IMG/VR virus record: IMGVR_UViG_3300049733_000033
Span: 1 to 20,118 of that record
Strand: one strand, 5' to 3'
DNA from: a virus
DNA length: 20,118 nucleotides
Shown here: positions 19,626 through 20,118 of the stretch, one piece after another
Layout of the letters: every line of letters begins with the position of its first letter
Position numbering within the stretch: position 1 is the stretch's first letter
Translations under genes and position numbers: made by a program
The notes under the pieces: model-generated
Told to the model about the DNA's origin: nothing
The model's input: the letters and a program-made list of their open reading frames with translations, nothing else
The model's database searches: none

Positions 19626-19932
19626 ATTAAAACAAGAGGATATCAACTCGATTCGTTCGCTGATATCCGCAGAGGCGCTAAGCATTTCTGCGAACCTGGC
19701 GAAGCGAGTCGCGTACTTGCAAGTGCTGCTCGAGCAAGCCCAGCCGAGCGCCGCGCTCGACGAGTGCAAGGCGCGATGTAAAGCGCTCGAGCGTGAAGTG
19801 CAAGAGTGTTTGCGCGTGCGAGACAACGCTTTGCTCGAGGCCGGCGTGCTCAAGCGAAGGATAGAAGAGGCAGGCAGCGTATCGTTAGGCGCTGCAACGA
19901 TCGAAGAGCTAGAGACAGAGGACAGCGCGTAG
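19612..19932 (+). CDS. Coiled-coil protein, last gene of the late module
   Basis: A 106-residue helical protein. It has an amphipathic N-terminal half (LISAEALSISANLAKRVAYLQVLLEQ), then a coiled coil with two cysteines (DECKARCKALEREVQECLRVRDN). There is no signal peptide or lipobox, which argues against a spanin. AGAGG lies about 12 bases before the ATG in a locally A+T-rich stretch, and it overlaps the DUF5675 gene by 14 bases. It ends the run of rightward late genes, and a repeat-bearing intergenic region follows. Confidence 0.6.
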   Translation: MALYELKQEDINSIRSLISAEALSISANLAKRVAYLQVLLEQAQPSAALDECKARCKALEREVQECLRVRDNALLEAGVLKRRIEEAGSVSLGAATIEELETEDSA

Positions 19933-20027
19933 CACGCCTAACTAACAGAGCGCAAGCACGCAATGAGCGTGCCATAACAAGAGCGCGCACAGCACGCGCC
20001 GCAAGTCAAGCACGCAAATAGCCGTGC
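19931..20027. repeat. Four AGCACGC repeats with two small hairpins
   Basis: AGCACGC occurs at 19931-19937, 19955-19961, 19991-19997 and 20009-20015, at spacings of 24, 36 and 18 bases. The second copy forms a perfect six-base stem (GCACGC-AATGA-GCGTGC, 19956-19972), and the fourth a five-base stem with CGTGC at 20023-20027. No T-run follows, so they are not standard terminators. Located just before the promoter at 20051, they may be regulator sites. Confidence 0.55.
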
Positions 20028-20050
20028 CACCAATCGAGCCACCGCACCTC

Positions 20051-20080
20051 TTGACACGGCAGGGGAGGTAGAGGTATGCT
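20051..20080 (+). promoter_or_regulatory. Rightward sigma70-type promoter, twin of the one at 67-96
   Basis: A perfect TTGACA (20051-20056), an 18-base spacer and TATGCT (20075-20080), four of six to TATAAT. The spacer carries the same AGGGG and GG blocks as the leftward promoter at 67-96 (13 of 18 spacer bases identical). It points out of the window to the right, so it should drive the next gene block, not the late genes seen here. Confidence 0.65.
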
Positions 20081-20118
20081 CAGGACCGCTCCGCGGAAAA
20101 GATAGCCTCGGCATTCTT

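Overview
The window is a G+C-rich stretch of a tailed double-stranded DNA bacteriophage genome (free phage or prophage; no integrase, attachment site, tRNA or host gene is visible). Gene order and protein families point to a podovirus-like virion: terminase, portal, scaffold, SU10/DUF5309-type major capsid protein, adaptor, fibre, tailspike and internal proteins. Strong AGGAG-type ribosome sites and TTGACA promoter elements fit a Gram-negative, probably proteobacterial host, but the host cannot be named from the sequence.

Layout. (1) 1-590: a leftward gene for a small cysteine-rich, DksA/TraR-like protein, an outward-facing promoter at 67-96, and a hairpin-rich intergenic region with a rightward promoter candidate at 521-549. 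(2) 590-2968: a rightward, tightly overlapped operon of small early-type genes. It includes a DUF6948-like protein, a protein with a 49-unit Gly-Tyr/Asp/Asn repeat, a DNA-binding-like protein preceded by a Shine-Dalgarno/hairpin/start arrangement, and a small membrane protein. It probably ends at a terminator near 2992-3048. (3) 4002-2783, leftward: a winged-helix replication-initiator-like gene followed by a PD-(D/E)XK-like endonuclease gene. The initiator gene carries four GTTCGCCC iterons at 21-22 bp spacing, a perfect DnaA box and an A+T-rich 11-mer repeat, together a strong candidate replication origin inside the gene. (4) 4151-19932, rightward: the late module. It runs terminase, portal, scaffold, capsid, putative decoration and holin-like proteins, adaptor, fibre, head-tail/tail protein, pectate-lyase-like tailspike, internal virion-like proteins, ParB-like domain protein, coiled-coil proteins and a DUF5675 protein. 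Most junctions are ATGA or GTGA overlaps, so translation is probably coupled throughout. (5) 19933-20118: a repeat-bearing intergenic region ending in a rightward promoter that closely resembles the leftward one at the other end of the window.

Most notable points: the large terminase is split into an ATPase ORF (4151-5056) and a nuclease ORF (5390-6016) by a gene for a secreted fibronectin-III-like protein, and the nuclease half seems to lack its first catalytic aspartates; the in-gene origin; the matched outward promoters; and the hairpin-bridged ribosome-binding site at 1867-1907.
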